Assembly: GCF_014202505.1 (NCBI RefSeq)
Contig: NZ_JACHGW010000002.1
Coordinates: forward strand, 1,364,001 to 1,428,000
Origin: Armatimonas rosea
GTDB lineage: Bacteria; Armatimonadota; Armatimonadia; Armatimonadales; Armatimonadaceae
Length of the DNA stretch: 64,000 nucleotides
Direction: 5' to 3'
Positions 52,981-61,005 of the stretch are shown piece after piece. The notes under the pieces were generated by a model. It saw only the letters and a program-made list of their open reading frames with translations, searched no databases and was not told where the DNA came from. The position numbers and the translations under genes are program-made. Within the stretch, counting starts at the first letter, position 1, and the number at the start of each line of letters is the position of its first letter.

Positions 52981-53376
52981 CTAGAGCGGCAAGCGCTTCT
53001 TGAGCCGCACGAGGGTCTCTCCTTCTGAGACAAAGTACTCCACCCCATCGGTGAGGGCCTCCATGAGCGCACGGCCACGCCCGCCCTCCGCATTGGCATC
53101 GGGCATGGCGGCGGGTGAGTCGGGGAGGGGGGCCTCGCCGGAGTTGCTGACCTCGACATAGAGAAAGGCATGGTCACGCAGGCAGCGTAGGGTGATCATC
53201 CCCCGCGCACCACTGTGCTCGACCGCGTTGTTGCACGCCTCGCCCACCGCGAGGCGGAGCGCCTCACGGTCGGGCTCCTTGATACGCTCTTTCCGCGCCA
53301 CCGAGACAACCGCCTCCCGCGCAACGCTCACAAAAGCGTTGTCGGTGGGCAGGCGCAGGCGCAGAAGCTCGGTCAT
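52981..53376 (-). CDS. RsbW-like anti-sigma factor / serine kinase (HATPase)
   Basis: 131 residues of the GHKL ATPase fold. N-box EACNNAVEHSGARG (near residues 46-59) and G-box GGRGRALMEALTDGVEY. Proteins of this size usually bind a sigma factor or phosphorylate an anti-anti-sigma factor (SpoIIAB/RsbW type). It has no cognate anti-anti-sigma or sigma gene adjacent. It follows the symporter by 6 bases and is probably in one transcript with it. Confidence 0.88.
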   Translation of the reverse strand: MTELLRLRLPTDNAFVSVAREAVVSVARKERIKEPDREALRLAVGEACNNAVEHSGARGMITLRCLRDHAFLYVEVSNSGEAPLPDSPAAMPDANAEGGRGRALMEALTDGVEYFVSEGETLVRLKKRLPL

Positions 53377-53382
53377 GGGGCG

Positions 53383-54681
53383 TTAGGAGAGCTGATTGGG
53401 TTCCAAGGGCTCGGTGGATTTTTGTCCGGCATCCAGCAGGATTGCCACGAGCATATCACTCATGACATTGACTCCCGAGCGGGCGCGGGCGATGATCCAG
53501 TCCACGGGAATCAGCAGGGGGAGCGCGACCGCGATGGTCTCGGCGGAGAGGCCAGCAGTGGAGAGGACGAGCGGCAGGACAATCAGGCCCGCCTCGGGGA
53601 TTCCGGCGATCCCTGCGCCGGCCATGATTGATGCTAGCACGATCTGAAACTGTGCGCCCAGACCCAGATTATTGCCCAGCGCCTGCGCCAGAAAGAGCGC
53701 CGCCATCGCCTCGTAGAGCGTGATGCCATCGTTGTTGAGGTTGGTCCCCACGCAGGCCGCCAGGCGCGCCGATGCCGTGGAGACTCCCATCTTCTCCAGG
53801 CACTTGAGGGTAATGGGGACGCTCGCGAGGCTGGAGTTGGTCGAGAGGCCCGTGAGGATTGCATCGGCACCGTTGCCCAGGTAGACCTTGGGAGACTTCT
53901 TGCCCCAGAGCCAGGCAATCGTCGGGTAGTAGATGAGGCTATGGAGCGCCAGCCCCGAGAGCGCGACCAAAAGAAAGACCCAGAGCAGGGCAAAGACTCC
54001 CAGCCCCGATGCCCCGACCACCTTGGCGACTGTCCCGAAGACCGCGTAGGGGACGGTCTTAACGATCCACTCCAGCATGACGAGAAGCACCTGGTAGCAC
54101 GCGGCGATAAAGCTCTCGACCGTCTGGATCGTCCGCTCGCCGTGGGCCTCTTGCTCGGCACGGACGCGGCGGATCGCGGCCCCCGTCAGCAGCGCCAGCA
54201 GCACCACGGAGATGAGGTTGTTGTAGACAAAGGGGCGCACCAGCGACGACGGGACGTAGTAGCTGACATTGGGGAGTAGCTCCAGGGTCGCGCCGGGTGC
54301 CTCTGGGTCCTCGACCTTCTTGAGCTCCGGGGCCTTGGCCTTGGTCTGGGCGATCAGGGTCTCCAGGTGCCCCTGCCAGAGCTTGCCCGGCTGAAAGACA
54401 TTCAGGATGGTCAGCCCGATCACCATCGCCACCGTCACATTCACCAGGCAGATCAGCATCAGCCGCCCGAACTTCTTCGCCTCGATCCGGGTCTTGGTGA
54501 AGGCATCCAGGATCGCAAAGAACACCAGCGGCACCGCCAGCGCCCGGAGCGCCTTGATCGAGAGGGTCCCAATCGCCCCGAGCGTCTCGGTCAGCTCACA
54601 CTTCCCCAAGACTGCCCCCAGCGCGATTCCCAGAGCCACCCCGATCAGCACCTGTAGCGCGAGCGGTATGCGATGTTTCAT
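53383..54681 (-). CDS. Dicarboxylate/amino-acid:cation symporter (DAACS)
   Basis: 432 residues with about eight membrane helices. Conserved parts: LGAVLGK, SIKALRALAVPLVFFAIL, the serine-rich GLSTNSSLASVPITLKC hairpin and the transport motif NLNNDGITLYEAMAALFLAQ (NMDGT region, here NNDGI-T). Imports glutamate, aspartate, serine or C4-dicarboxylates with Na+ or H+. ATG 54681 is chosen; a TTG at 54702 with AGGAAA before it would add 7 residues. Confidence 0.93.
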   Translation of the reverse strand: MKHRIPLALQVLIGVALGIALGAVLGKCELTETLGAIGTLSIKALRALAVPLVFFAILDAFTKTRIEAKKFGRLMLICLVNVTVAMVIGLTILNVFQPGKLWQGHLETLIAQTKAKAPELKKVEDPEAPGATLELLPNVSYYVPSSLVRPFVYNNLISVVLLALLTGAAIRRVRAEQEAHGERTIQTVESFIAACYQVLLVMLEWIVKTVPYAVFGTVAKVVGASGLGVFALLWVFLLVALSGLALHSLIYYPTIAWLWGKKSPKVYLGNGADAILTGLSTNSSLASVPITLKCLEKMGVSTASARLAACVGTNLNNDGITLYEAMAALFLAQALGNNLGLGAQFQIVLASIMAGAGIAGIPEAGLIVLPLVLSTAGLSAETIAVALPLLIPVDWIIARARSGVNVMSDMLVAILLDAGQKSTEPLEPNQLS

Positions 54682-54755
54682 GCCCGCATCTTCGACAGGC
54701 AAGCGGAGGTTTCCTGCTAGGAGGATATCAACCGGTTTACGACGAAACCCCTGTC

Positions 54756-56162
54756 ATGAACCTCCATCCTGATCGCTGTTTCTCGCCCGAGCCCGCTCGT
54801 CGTGGGGTGGCCCGGACCCTCTATGCCGCGGTGAAAGACCTGCCGCTGGTCTGCCCACACGGCCATGTCGATCCCGCGCTCTTCTCCAACCCGGACTACC
54901 GCTTCGGGAGCCCCGCCGAGCTGCTGCTCATCCCGGACCACTATGTCTTTCGCATGCTCTACTCGCAGGGAATCTCGCTGGAGGCGCAGGGCGTGCCGCG
55001 CCGCGACGGCGGCCCGACCGAGAGCGACCACCGCAAGATCTGGCAGGTCTTCTGCGAGCACTTCTATCTCTTTGCCGGGACCCCGAGTGGCCAGTGGCTG
55101 ACCCAGGAGCTAGTCGAGGTCTTTGGGCTCACCGAGAAGCCCAGCCCGACAAATGCCCAGCGCCTCTACGACTCGATCGCGGCGCGGCTAGAGACCCCCG
55201 AGTTCCGCCCACGGGCGCTCTTCGAGCAGTTCAAGATCGAGGTCCTCTGCACCACCGATGCCGCCAGCGACCCGCTCACCCACCACCAGGCCATTCGGAG
55301 CTCGGGCTGGAGCGGGAAGATCCTGCCGACCTTCCGCCCCGATGCGGTCGTGAATCTGGATGCGCTGGGCTGGCGCGAGAGTATCACGGCGCTGGAGCAG
55401 GCAAGTGGCGTGAGCGTGACGACCTACGCGGCATTTCTGGAGGCGCTCCGCAACCGCCGGGCGTTCTTCAAGAGCCTCGGGGCCACGGCGACCGACCACG
55501 CCGCCGTGACCGCGGACACGACGCCCCTCTCCGATTCGGAGGCGAGCACGCTCTTTGATCGGGCGCTGGCAGGGCGCTCCGAGCCGGGGGATGCCGCACG
55601 CTTCACGGCGCACATGCTCTACACGCTGGCAGGGATGAGCGCCGACGATGGCCTGACGATGCAGCTGCATGTCGGGAGCCACCGCAACCACAATAAGACG
55701 GTCTTTGAGCGGTTTGGCGCGGACAAGGGGGCCGATATCCCGGTCGCGGGGGAGTTTACGCGCAATCTCTTGCCGCTTCTTAATGCCTTTGGCACCGACC
55801 CACGCCTCTCGCTGATCCTCTTTACGCTCGACGAGACCCTCTACTCCCGCGAGCTGGCCCCGCTGGCCGGGCACTACCCGGTGCTGCGCCTCGGGCCGCC
55901 TTGGTGGTTCTTCGACAGCCGCCTGGGGATGCGCCGCTTCCTGGAGGGCGTGGTCGAGACCGCCGGAGTCTGGAACCTGGCGGGCTTCAACGACGATACC
56001 CGGGCGTTTTGCTCGATTCCCGCCCGCCACGATGTCTGGCGGCGCGTGGTGGCCGACTGGCTCGCGGGGCTGGTCGTCGAGCACGTCATCGACGAAGCAG
56101 ATGCCGCCGCGATGGCAACGGCGCTCTGCTACGACCTGGCAAAGACTGCCTACCGGCTCTAG
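54756..56162 (+). CDS. uxaC: Glucuronate isomerase
   Basis: 468 residues, the family's usual size. Converts D-glucuronate to D-fructuronate (and galacturonate to tagaturonate) in hexuronate catabolism. Conserved blocks: LPLVCPHGHVDPALFSNP, IEVLCTTDAASDPL, TLAGMSADDGLTMQLHVGSHRNHN and FNDDTRAFCSIPARHDVWRR. Metal-dependent amidohydrolase fold. No kdgK, uxaB or uxuA nearby. Its stop overlaps the stop of the convergent nuclease-like gene by 4 bases. Confidence 0.95.
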   Translation: MNLHPDRCFSPEPARRGVARTLYAAVKDLPLVCPHGHVDPALFSNPDYRFGSPAELLLIPDHYVFRMLYSQGISLEAQGVPRRDGGPTESDHRKIWQVFCEHFYLFAGTPSGQWLTQELVEVFGLTEKPSPTNAQRLYDSIAARLETPEFRPRALFEQFKIEVLCTTDAASDPLTHHQAIRSSGWSGKILPTFRPDAVVNLDALGWRESITALEQASGVSVTTYAAFLEALRNRRAFFKSLGATATDHAAVTADTTPLSDSEASTLFDRALAGRSEPGDAARFTAHMLYTLAGMSADDGLTMQLHVGSHRNHNKTVFERFGADKGADIPVAGEFTRNLLPLLNAFGTDPRLSLILFTLDETLYSRELAPLAGHYPVLRLGPPWWFFDSRLGMRRFLEGVVETAGVWNLAGFNDDTRAFCSIPARHDVWRRVVADWLAGLVVEHVIDEADAAAMATALCYDLAKTAYRL

Positions 56163-57400
56163 GTACCGCGCTCTTGGGGGGACGGGCGTCGGCGGCGCAC
56201 CAGCGCGCCCAGCCCCAAGACGGCGAGGGCGAGTGTCCCTGGCTCGGGGACGGTCAGGGCGGTGTAGTTGATGTCCAAAAAGACCGGCAGGTGCCCCCCG
56301 GAGAGCGCGGAGTTCTTGAGCGCGGTGGCGATCGCGGTGCCCACCATGCCGTTGTTGGTGGTCGTGAGCCCGGTCGCCCAGCTTGTGCCGTCGTTGCCCC
56401 AAGCCCGGTAGGAGTGGTTGGGGTCGTTCCAGGTCGTGGTGCTGTAGGCGAGCTGGGAGTTGCCCTTGTAGTCCGTACCCGTGCCATCCACGAGGCTAGG
56501 GGAGAGCAGGATCTGGTCGAAGCGGCTGTCCATGTTGCTCACCGGGTCCTGCGTGTGGACAAAGCGAAACGAGTTGTTGTTGATATCCCAGTTCCCCGGA
56601 GTCTTGATGGGGTCGAAGAACGCCCCCACCGACGAGCCATTGTAGCTACCTGAGGTCAGGGTCTGGTAGGCGGTCTCCGAGCTACTGGCGATATTAAAGT
56701 CCCCGGCCACAAGATAGTGGTAGCCGCTGGGGAGCCCACCGCCCGCAAGTGCCCCGTTGGTGTCGATCCCCTGGGCATTGCGGCGAATCCGGTCCGCCTC
56801 TAGCTGGCGTCGGGCTTCATTACTTGCGCCCGTGCTGGACTTCATGTGCACACTATAGGCACCAAACTTCTGGCTGGTATCGGCGTTGAGCTGGAAGTCG
56901 TAGCGGTAGGTATTGCGTGGCTGCTCGTTGTTGTTGACCACGGGAAAGTTCTGGGAGACATCGTTTACCGTGGTGGTGGTTAGGTACTGCACCTTGCTGG
57001 TTCGGTAGAAAAACGCACTCTCGCCCGCCAGACCCGTCCCATTGCCCGACGTGGCGACAAAGGGTGCAGCCGCCCAGTCCCCGGGGCTACCCGGAGCGCC
57101 ATTGAGGACATTGGTCAGAAAGTCCGTGGTCGCGGCCTGGCTCATAAACTCCTGCCCGATAAAGACATCGGGGGCCATCGTGAGCCCATTGGCAGCATTG
57201 ACCCCGTAGATCGCAGTTCGGAAGTCCGTGAGGCGACCCGTGGTGGTGGCACTGGTGTCGTAGGCGCTGACGTTCCACGTGACGACCCGAAGAGACTGCT
57301 GCGCGTGGGCGAGCGGTGGGCAGGCCAGCAGGAGAGTACCACCAAACACAAGCACGACAAGGCGCGAGCGGACGCTAAGGGGGAGGGGGAGACCAAGCAT
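56159..57400 (-). CDS. PEP-CTERM endonuclease/exonuclease/phosphatase-like protein
   Basis: 413 residues. Signal peptide ending near PPLAHAQ; an Exo_endo_phos-type fold: VVTWNVSAYD (start of the fold with Asn), GQEF (metal Glu), YLVAGDFNIASS (DxN motif) and HTQDPVSNMDSRFDQILLSP (SDH-type end replaced by SRFDQ). C-terminal VPEPGTLALAVLGLGALVRRRR is a PEP-CTERM sorting tag. Exported nuclease or phosphodiesterase; the final catalytic His cannot be confirmed. Promoter: see the palindrome at 57406. Confidence 0.87.
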   Translation of the reverse strand: MLGLPLPLSVRSRLVVLVFGGTLLLACPPLAHAQQSLRVVTWNVSAYDTSATTTGRLTDFRTAIYGVNAANGLTMAPDVFIGQEFMSQAATTDFLTNVLNGAPGSPGDWAAAPFVATSGNGTGLAGESAFFYRTSKVQYLTTTTVNDVSQNFPVVNNNEQPRNTYRYDFQLNADTSQKFGAYSVHMKSSTGASNEARRQLEADRIRRNAQGIDTNGALAGGGLPSGYHYLVAGDFNIASSSETAYQTLTSGSYNGSSVGAFFDPIKTPGNWDINNNSFRFVHTQDPVSNMDSRFDQILLSPSLVDGTGTDYKGNSQLAYSTTTWNDPNHSYRAWGNDGTSWATGLTTTNNGMVGTAIATALKNSALSGGHLPVFLDINYTALTVPEPGTLALAVLGLGALVRRRRPSPQERGT

Positions 57401-57405
57401 AGTTA

Positions 57406-57417
57406 CGGGTATACCCG
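57406..57417 (-). promoter_or_regulatory. Palindrome containing a -10 box before the PEP-CTERM nuclease gene
   Basis: CGGGTATACCCG is a perfect 12-bp palindrome. On the minus strand it holds TATACC seven bases before ATG 57400, so it could be both operator and -10 of a leaderless promoter. Confidence 0.5.
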
Positions 57418-57585
57418 AAACACGGCCGATTCCTTGCGGGAGCCACCAGGATTAACGCAAATTTCATCTGCACGAGCACGCAAAACGACGAGGTATCAGG
57501 TAGAATTGCAGGCAGTGCTTAGGGGCCACCCTAGGCGCTCTTGCCCCGTTTCGCCGCGCTTTTACCCGATGTGGATGGAAAATAA

Positions 57586-58416
57586 ATGACAATCACTCGC
57601 CTCGCCTCACTCTTCGCACTTGGACTTATCTCGGCTGCAGCTCATGCCCAGGTTCCTCTCTTCTCGGAGAACTTCGGAACCAATACCGACGGAACGACGA
57701 TCACCACGAGCAACACCGCGTTTACCTACGCGCGTATCAGTACGGGGGCAACCCCCATCCTTGCCTTTAAGAACCCCTCAAGCTTTGGGACGGGGGCCTC
57801 GGCTCAGCTTCTGGCCACCACAGGAAGCTTGACGGGACTCGGAGTCACCTCGGGGACCTACACCGCCTTCGATGTGGCGACCCTAAGCTTCGACCTCCGG
57901 ACTCCCACCGCCTTCTCGGCCGGGAGCTCCTTCTTCTTTGGGGCGGGCACCGGAGCGACCACGTTCACCAGTAACTCCACCTTCGCGTCTGCGGATCTGA
58001 TGGCAGGATTCCAGATAACCACGGGGGGAATCCTCCAGAGCCGCGCAACCAGTGCCTGGGGCACGGTCTCCGGGGTAACCCTCACCAGTGCGACCAACTA
58101 CTCGTTCTCCGTGGTGATGAACGGCTCCGCCAGTACGGTGAACTACGGCACCGGAGGGGCGGTGGCAGCTGCCCGAGCGCATATCTACCTCAACAATGTC
58201 TTGGTCGGAAATGTTCCGATCCAGGATAGTGCCAGTGTGACCGCGTTCCGTCTGTACGTGACTAGCCAGGCGGCGGCCAACGGGGGCTATGAGCTCGACA
58301 ACGTCCAGCTCTTCGACTCCGCAGTGATGCCCTCTGCGGTGATTCCTGAGCCGGGGACGCTGGCTCTGGCCGCCTTGGGGCTGGCCGGCCTTGCGGTAAA
58401 ACGCCGCCGCAAGTAG
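57586..58416 (+). CDS. PEP-CTERM sorted exported protein
   Basis: 276 residues. Signal peptide MTITRLASLFALGLISAAAHA, a Ser/Thr/Ala-rich beta body with LFSENFGTNTDGTTI and a jelly-roll-like pattern, and the tag IPEPGTLALAALGLAGLAVKRRRK. Surface or matrix protein anchored through an exosortase; no exosortase gene is in the window. A TAGAAT box near 57502 would give a leader of about 75 bases. A bidirectional terminator follows. Confidence 0.87.
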   Translation: MTITRLASLFALGLISAAAHAQVPLFSENFGTNTDGTTITTSNTAFTYARISTGATPILAFKNPSSFGTGASAQLLATTGSLTGLGVTSGTYTAFDVATLSFDLRTPTAFSAGSSFFFGAGTGATTFTSNSTFASADLMAGFQITTGGILQSRATSAWGTVSGVTLTSATNYSFSVVMNGSASTVNYGTGGAVAAARAHIYLNNVLVGNVPIQDSASVTAFRLYVTSQAAANGGYELDNVQLFDSAVMPSAVIPEPGTLALAALGLAGLAVKRRRK

Positions 58417-58430
58417 GACCCGATACAAAA

Positions 58431-58470
58431 AAAGCGCCCTCCGCAAGCCGGGCTTGCGGAGGGCGCTTTT
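58431..58470. terminator. Bidirectional terminator
   Basis: Arms 58431-58449 (AAAGCGCCCTCCGCAAGCC) and 58451-58469 are a perfect 19-bp inverted repeat, flanked by A-run on the left and T-run on the right. It serves both convergent genes. Confidence 0.93.
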
Positions 58471-58473
58471 GTG

Positions 58474-59181
58474 TTACTTGGGAGGAATCGCGCGGCCGGG
58501 AGCGCCGCCGCCTCCGCCAAAGAGCTGTCGGCGCTGGTCCGGGCTCATGTTCTGCATCATCTGGCCGAACTGCTGCATGAGCTTCATGCGGGCGGCGGGA
58601 TCCATCGTCATAAAGCTCCCTAGCACTTGGGAGAAGTCGGTCTGGCCATTGGCTGCCCCAAGGCCATCGGCAGAGCGGTTGCGGCGGTTGTTGGGGTTGA
58701 TGAGAACATAGACCGGCTTAAGCCCCAGCGTACTCACCACGGGAGCGGCCTTCTCCGGGGTGAGCTTCTGTCCCAGGATCTCCACCGAGGCCTGCTCACT
58801 GGCGGGGGGAGTACGCCCGAGCATCTTGGTTTGGGCATCCAGGAAGTCCGCGACATCATCGCCCTTGTAGAAGCGGGTGCTCACCGGGAGCATCGCCTTC
58901 TTCCAGATCGTCCCGGGGGGCAGGGACTTGGCGACCGCATCCAGCAGGCTCTCCAGGTTCTCGGGCGTGGCCGTAACACTCGGGTAGGCCGCTTGCGTTC
59001 CCGCCAGCGACGACTCCGCGATCACGGTGATTCCCGCGTTCTTGGTCAGGGCCTGGAGAACCGTCTCCAGGGGCCGCAGGCGTGGTGCGCGGGAGGCAGG
59101 GGCCGCGTTGTTGTCTTGAGCGTGTGCACCGACAACAGGGGCAGCCATCAGCAGTGACAGGGCAATCCAGGCATATCTCAT
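58474..59181 (-). CDS. Secreted STN-like protein, unknown
   Basis: 235 residues. Signal peptide MRYAWIALSLLMAAPVVGAHA; LETVLQALTKNAGITVIAESSLAGTQAAYPSVTATPENLESLLDAVAKSLPPG resembles the secretin/TonB short N-terminal (STN) domain, which binds partners in the periplasm; the C-terminal part is Met/Gln-rich (MKLMQQFGQMMQNMSPDQRRQLFGGGGG). Not recognised further. Divergent from hrcA, with TATAAT (59196-59191) nine bases before its ATG. Confidence 0.7.
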   Translation of the reverse strand: MRYAWIALSLLMAAPVVGAHAQDNNAAPASRAPRLRPLETVLQALTKNAGITVIAESSLAGTQAAYPSVTATPENLESLLDAVAKSLPPGTIWKKAMLPVSTRFYKGDDVADFLDAQTKMLGRTPPASEQASVEILGQKLTPEKAAPVVSTLGLKPVYVLINPNNRRNRSADGLGAANGQTDFSQVLGSFMTMDPAARMKLMQQFGQMMQNMSPDQRRQLFGGGGGAPGRAIPPK

Positions 59182-59190
59182 AATGCCGCA

Positions 59191-59196
59191 ATTATA
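59191..59196 (-). promoter_or_regulatory. -10 box of the STN-like gene
   Basis: Minus strand TATAAT (59196-59191), nine bases before ATG 59181. Confidence 0.5.
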
Positions 59197-59208
59197 TCTT
59201 ATTTTCGA

Positions 59209-59244
59209 TTGACAATTCCCTCACACCTCGTTAAAATAGCGAGG
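59209..59244 (+). promoter_or_regulatory. hrcA promoter with a possible HrcA-type operator
   Basis: TTGACA (59209-59214), exactly 17 bases, TAAAAT (59232-59237): a near-consensus vegetative promoter, ending nine bases before the hrcA ATG. CCTCG-N9-CGAGG (59226-59244) overlaps the -10; the N9 spacer is that of the CIRCE element but the arms are not the CIRCE sequence. Confidence 0.75.
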
Positions 59245-59246
59245 CA

Positions 59247-60296
59247 ATGGACCTCGATCTGCGTAAGCAGCGGATTCTCAATGCGGTTGTTCAGGACTAT
59301 GTCCTCACGGCGGAACCTGTTGGCTCCCATCTGCTCGTCGAACGCTACGAGCTTGGGGTAAAGTCGGCCACGGTTCGCAATGAGCTGGCAGAGCTGAGTG
59401 AGCGTGGGTTTCTGCGCCAGCCCCATACCTCCGCCGGTCGCGTCCCCTCCGACCTTGGCTACCGCTTCTATGTCAATCGGCTGATGGTACTCTCCCCCCT
59501 GGCACGCCTAGAGCGCCTCCAGATCCAGCAGGCCCTGCGCTCCGCCGAGAGTGAGCTCGATGCGATCCTGCGCAAGACCTGTCAGCTCCTGACCCAGCTC
59601 ACCCAGCTCCCTGCGGTGGCGACCTCGCCGGAGGCCCCCGATGAGACCTACCTACGCCAGGTCTTTCTCTCGTCGGCGGCGGCGGATAAGGCCCTCCTGG
59701 TCTTTCTTTTCTCCACGGGACGCACGGAGCACCGGCTCTTGGCCGAGGCACCTCTTAGCGCGACCGATGCCCTGATCCTTGCCAATGCCCTCACCGCCCA
59801 CTTCTGTGACAAGCCCCTCACCGAGCTCCGTCGCACGGTACGAGAGACCGAGGCCGCGCCCAGTGAGCTTGCGGGACTGGGGCGGCTCTGGCAGCGGCTC
59901 GTGCGCGAGCTGGCACTGGTGATCCAGAGCGTGGCGGAGAATGTCCCGGTCTTTGTGGAGGGCTCGCAGAGCGTCCTGGCCCAGCCCGAGTTTCGCGATG
60001 TTGAGTGCCTGAGCCAGTTCTTTGTGATGCTCCAGGAGCGCGCCGCGATGCTGGAGCTCCTGCGCATGGAGGCCGCCGAGAAGGATGTCGAGGTGCGGAT
60101 CGGCAAGGAGCTGGGCCGCCCCGAGCTCCAGTCGTTTGCCGTGGTATCGTCGCCGTATTTTGTCGGAACCCGCGAGCGGGGCAGTATCGGGGTGATCGGC
60201 CCCACCCGCATGGACTACGGGGTCGCGGTCACGCACGTGCGCTTCCTCGCCCAGGCGCTCTCCGGCCTCCTCACCAGCCTCGCCGCCACCGCGTAG
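59247..60296 (+). CDS. hrcA: Heat-inducible transcription repressor HrcA
   Basis: 349 residues, the usual size. Winged helix at the N-terminus (RQRILNAVVQDYVLTAEPVGSHLL...SATVRNELAELSERGFLRQPHTSAGRVPSDLGYRFYVN) and the C-terminal GAF-like dimer region ending ...SPYFVGTRERGSIGVIGPTRMDYGVAVTHVRFLAQALS. HrcA represses chaperone genes through CIRCE. grpE, dnaK, dnaJ and groE are not in the window: this hrcA is not in the usual chaperone operon. No classical CIRCE was found. Confidence 0.96.
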   Translation: MDLDLRKQRILNAVVQDYVLTAEPVGSHLLVERYELGVKSATVRNELAELSERGFLRQPHTSAGRVPSDLGYRFYVNRLMVLSPLARLERLQIQQALRSAESELDAILRKTCQLLTQLTQLPAVATSPEAPDETYLRQVFLSSAAADKALLVFLFSTGRTEHRLLAEAPLSATDALILANALTAHFCDKPLTELRRTVRETEAAPSELAGLGRLWQRLVRELALVIQSVAENVPVFVEGSQSVLAQPEFRDVECLSQFFVMLQERAAMLELLRMEAAEKDVEVRIGKELGRPELQSFAVVSSPYFVGTRERGSIGVIGPTRMDYGVAVTHVRFLAQALSGLLTSLAATA

Positions 60297-60304
60297 CGGC
60301 CGCT

Positions 60305-61003
60305 CTAGCCCCGGTACTCGTAGGTGCGGTAGGGGAAGTAGCTCCGGTAGAGAAGCGCCTGGATCTGCGGCACCAGCGGGTAGATCACGATCACCCCCGC
60401 CAGCGTCAGGGGCCAGACCGGCGACGACATCGCCGAGCCCGCAAAACCCGTTAAGAAGTCCAGGAACATCGCGAAGAGAATCGCATTGATGAGCTCGGGC
60501 TGGAGGGTCTCCACACTCAGCTTCAGGGTCGCCTGCATCCCCAGCTTACGCTCGGCCAGGATCGGGGTGACCAGTAGAAACACGCCCTGGAGCACCAGCC
60601 CCGGAATGTAGAACATCCCATAGCCGAGCTGGGTAACCAAGGCCACTACAAACGACGTGACCAGTGTCACTCCAATACCTGCGGTTGGTTTGAACAGCCG
60701 CCCCAGCCGCAAGGGCTCCCCCGCAAGCTGGTCTAGTGCGAGCCGACAGAGCCCCACCTGAAAGAGATTGTTGCACCCCGAGATCAGCGCCAAGAGGCCC
60801 ATGATAAAGAGGTAGTAGAGGGCAGGGCTCGTGCTCTCTGGCTCGGGGCGCTCGACCAGCCGAACGATCAGCAGCCAGAGCGCGGCCTGGATACCGCAGG
60901 CAATGCTCGCCGCGGCGATCCACTGCCACGGGTACTTGCGGTAGAGCGCCCAGGCATGGGTGGCCAGCCCGATATTGAGATGCGTCGACGGCGGAGGGTA
61001 CAT
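60305..61003 (-). CDS. Multi-pass membrane protein, DUF975-like
   Basis: 232 residues with about six membrane helices, opening NIGLATHAWALYRKYPWQWIAAASIACG and with RLFKPTAGIGVTLVTSFVVALV and GLVLQGVFLLVTPILAERKLGMQATLKLSVETLQ. Related in plan to the gene immediately upstream (2-base gap), and both resemble DUF975/glycerophosphodiesterase-membrane-type proteins. Function unknown. Confidence 0.72.
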   Translation of the reverse strand: MYPPPSTHLNIGLATHAWALYRKYPWQWIAAASIACGIQAALWLLIVRLVERPEPESTSPALYYLFIMGLLALISGCNNLFQVGLCRLALDQLAGEPLRLGRLFKPTAGIGVTLVTSFVVALVTQLGYGMFYIPGLVLQGVFLLVTPILAERKLGMQATLKLSVETLQPELINAILFAMFLDFLTGFAGSAMSSPVWPLTLAGVIVIYPLVPQIQALLYRSYFPYRTYEYRG

Positions 61004-61005
61004 GG

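Noticed and set aside
59182-59246. Classical CIRCE operator before hrcA
   Set aside because: The arms CCTCG/CGAGG do not match TTAGCACTC/GAGTGCTAA; only the 9-base spacing agrees.
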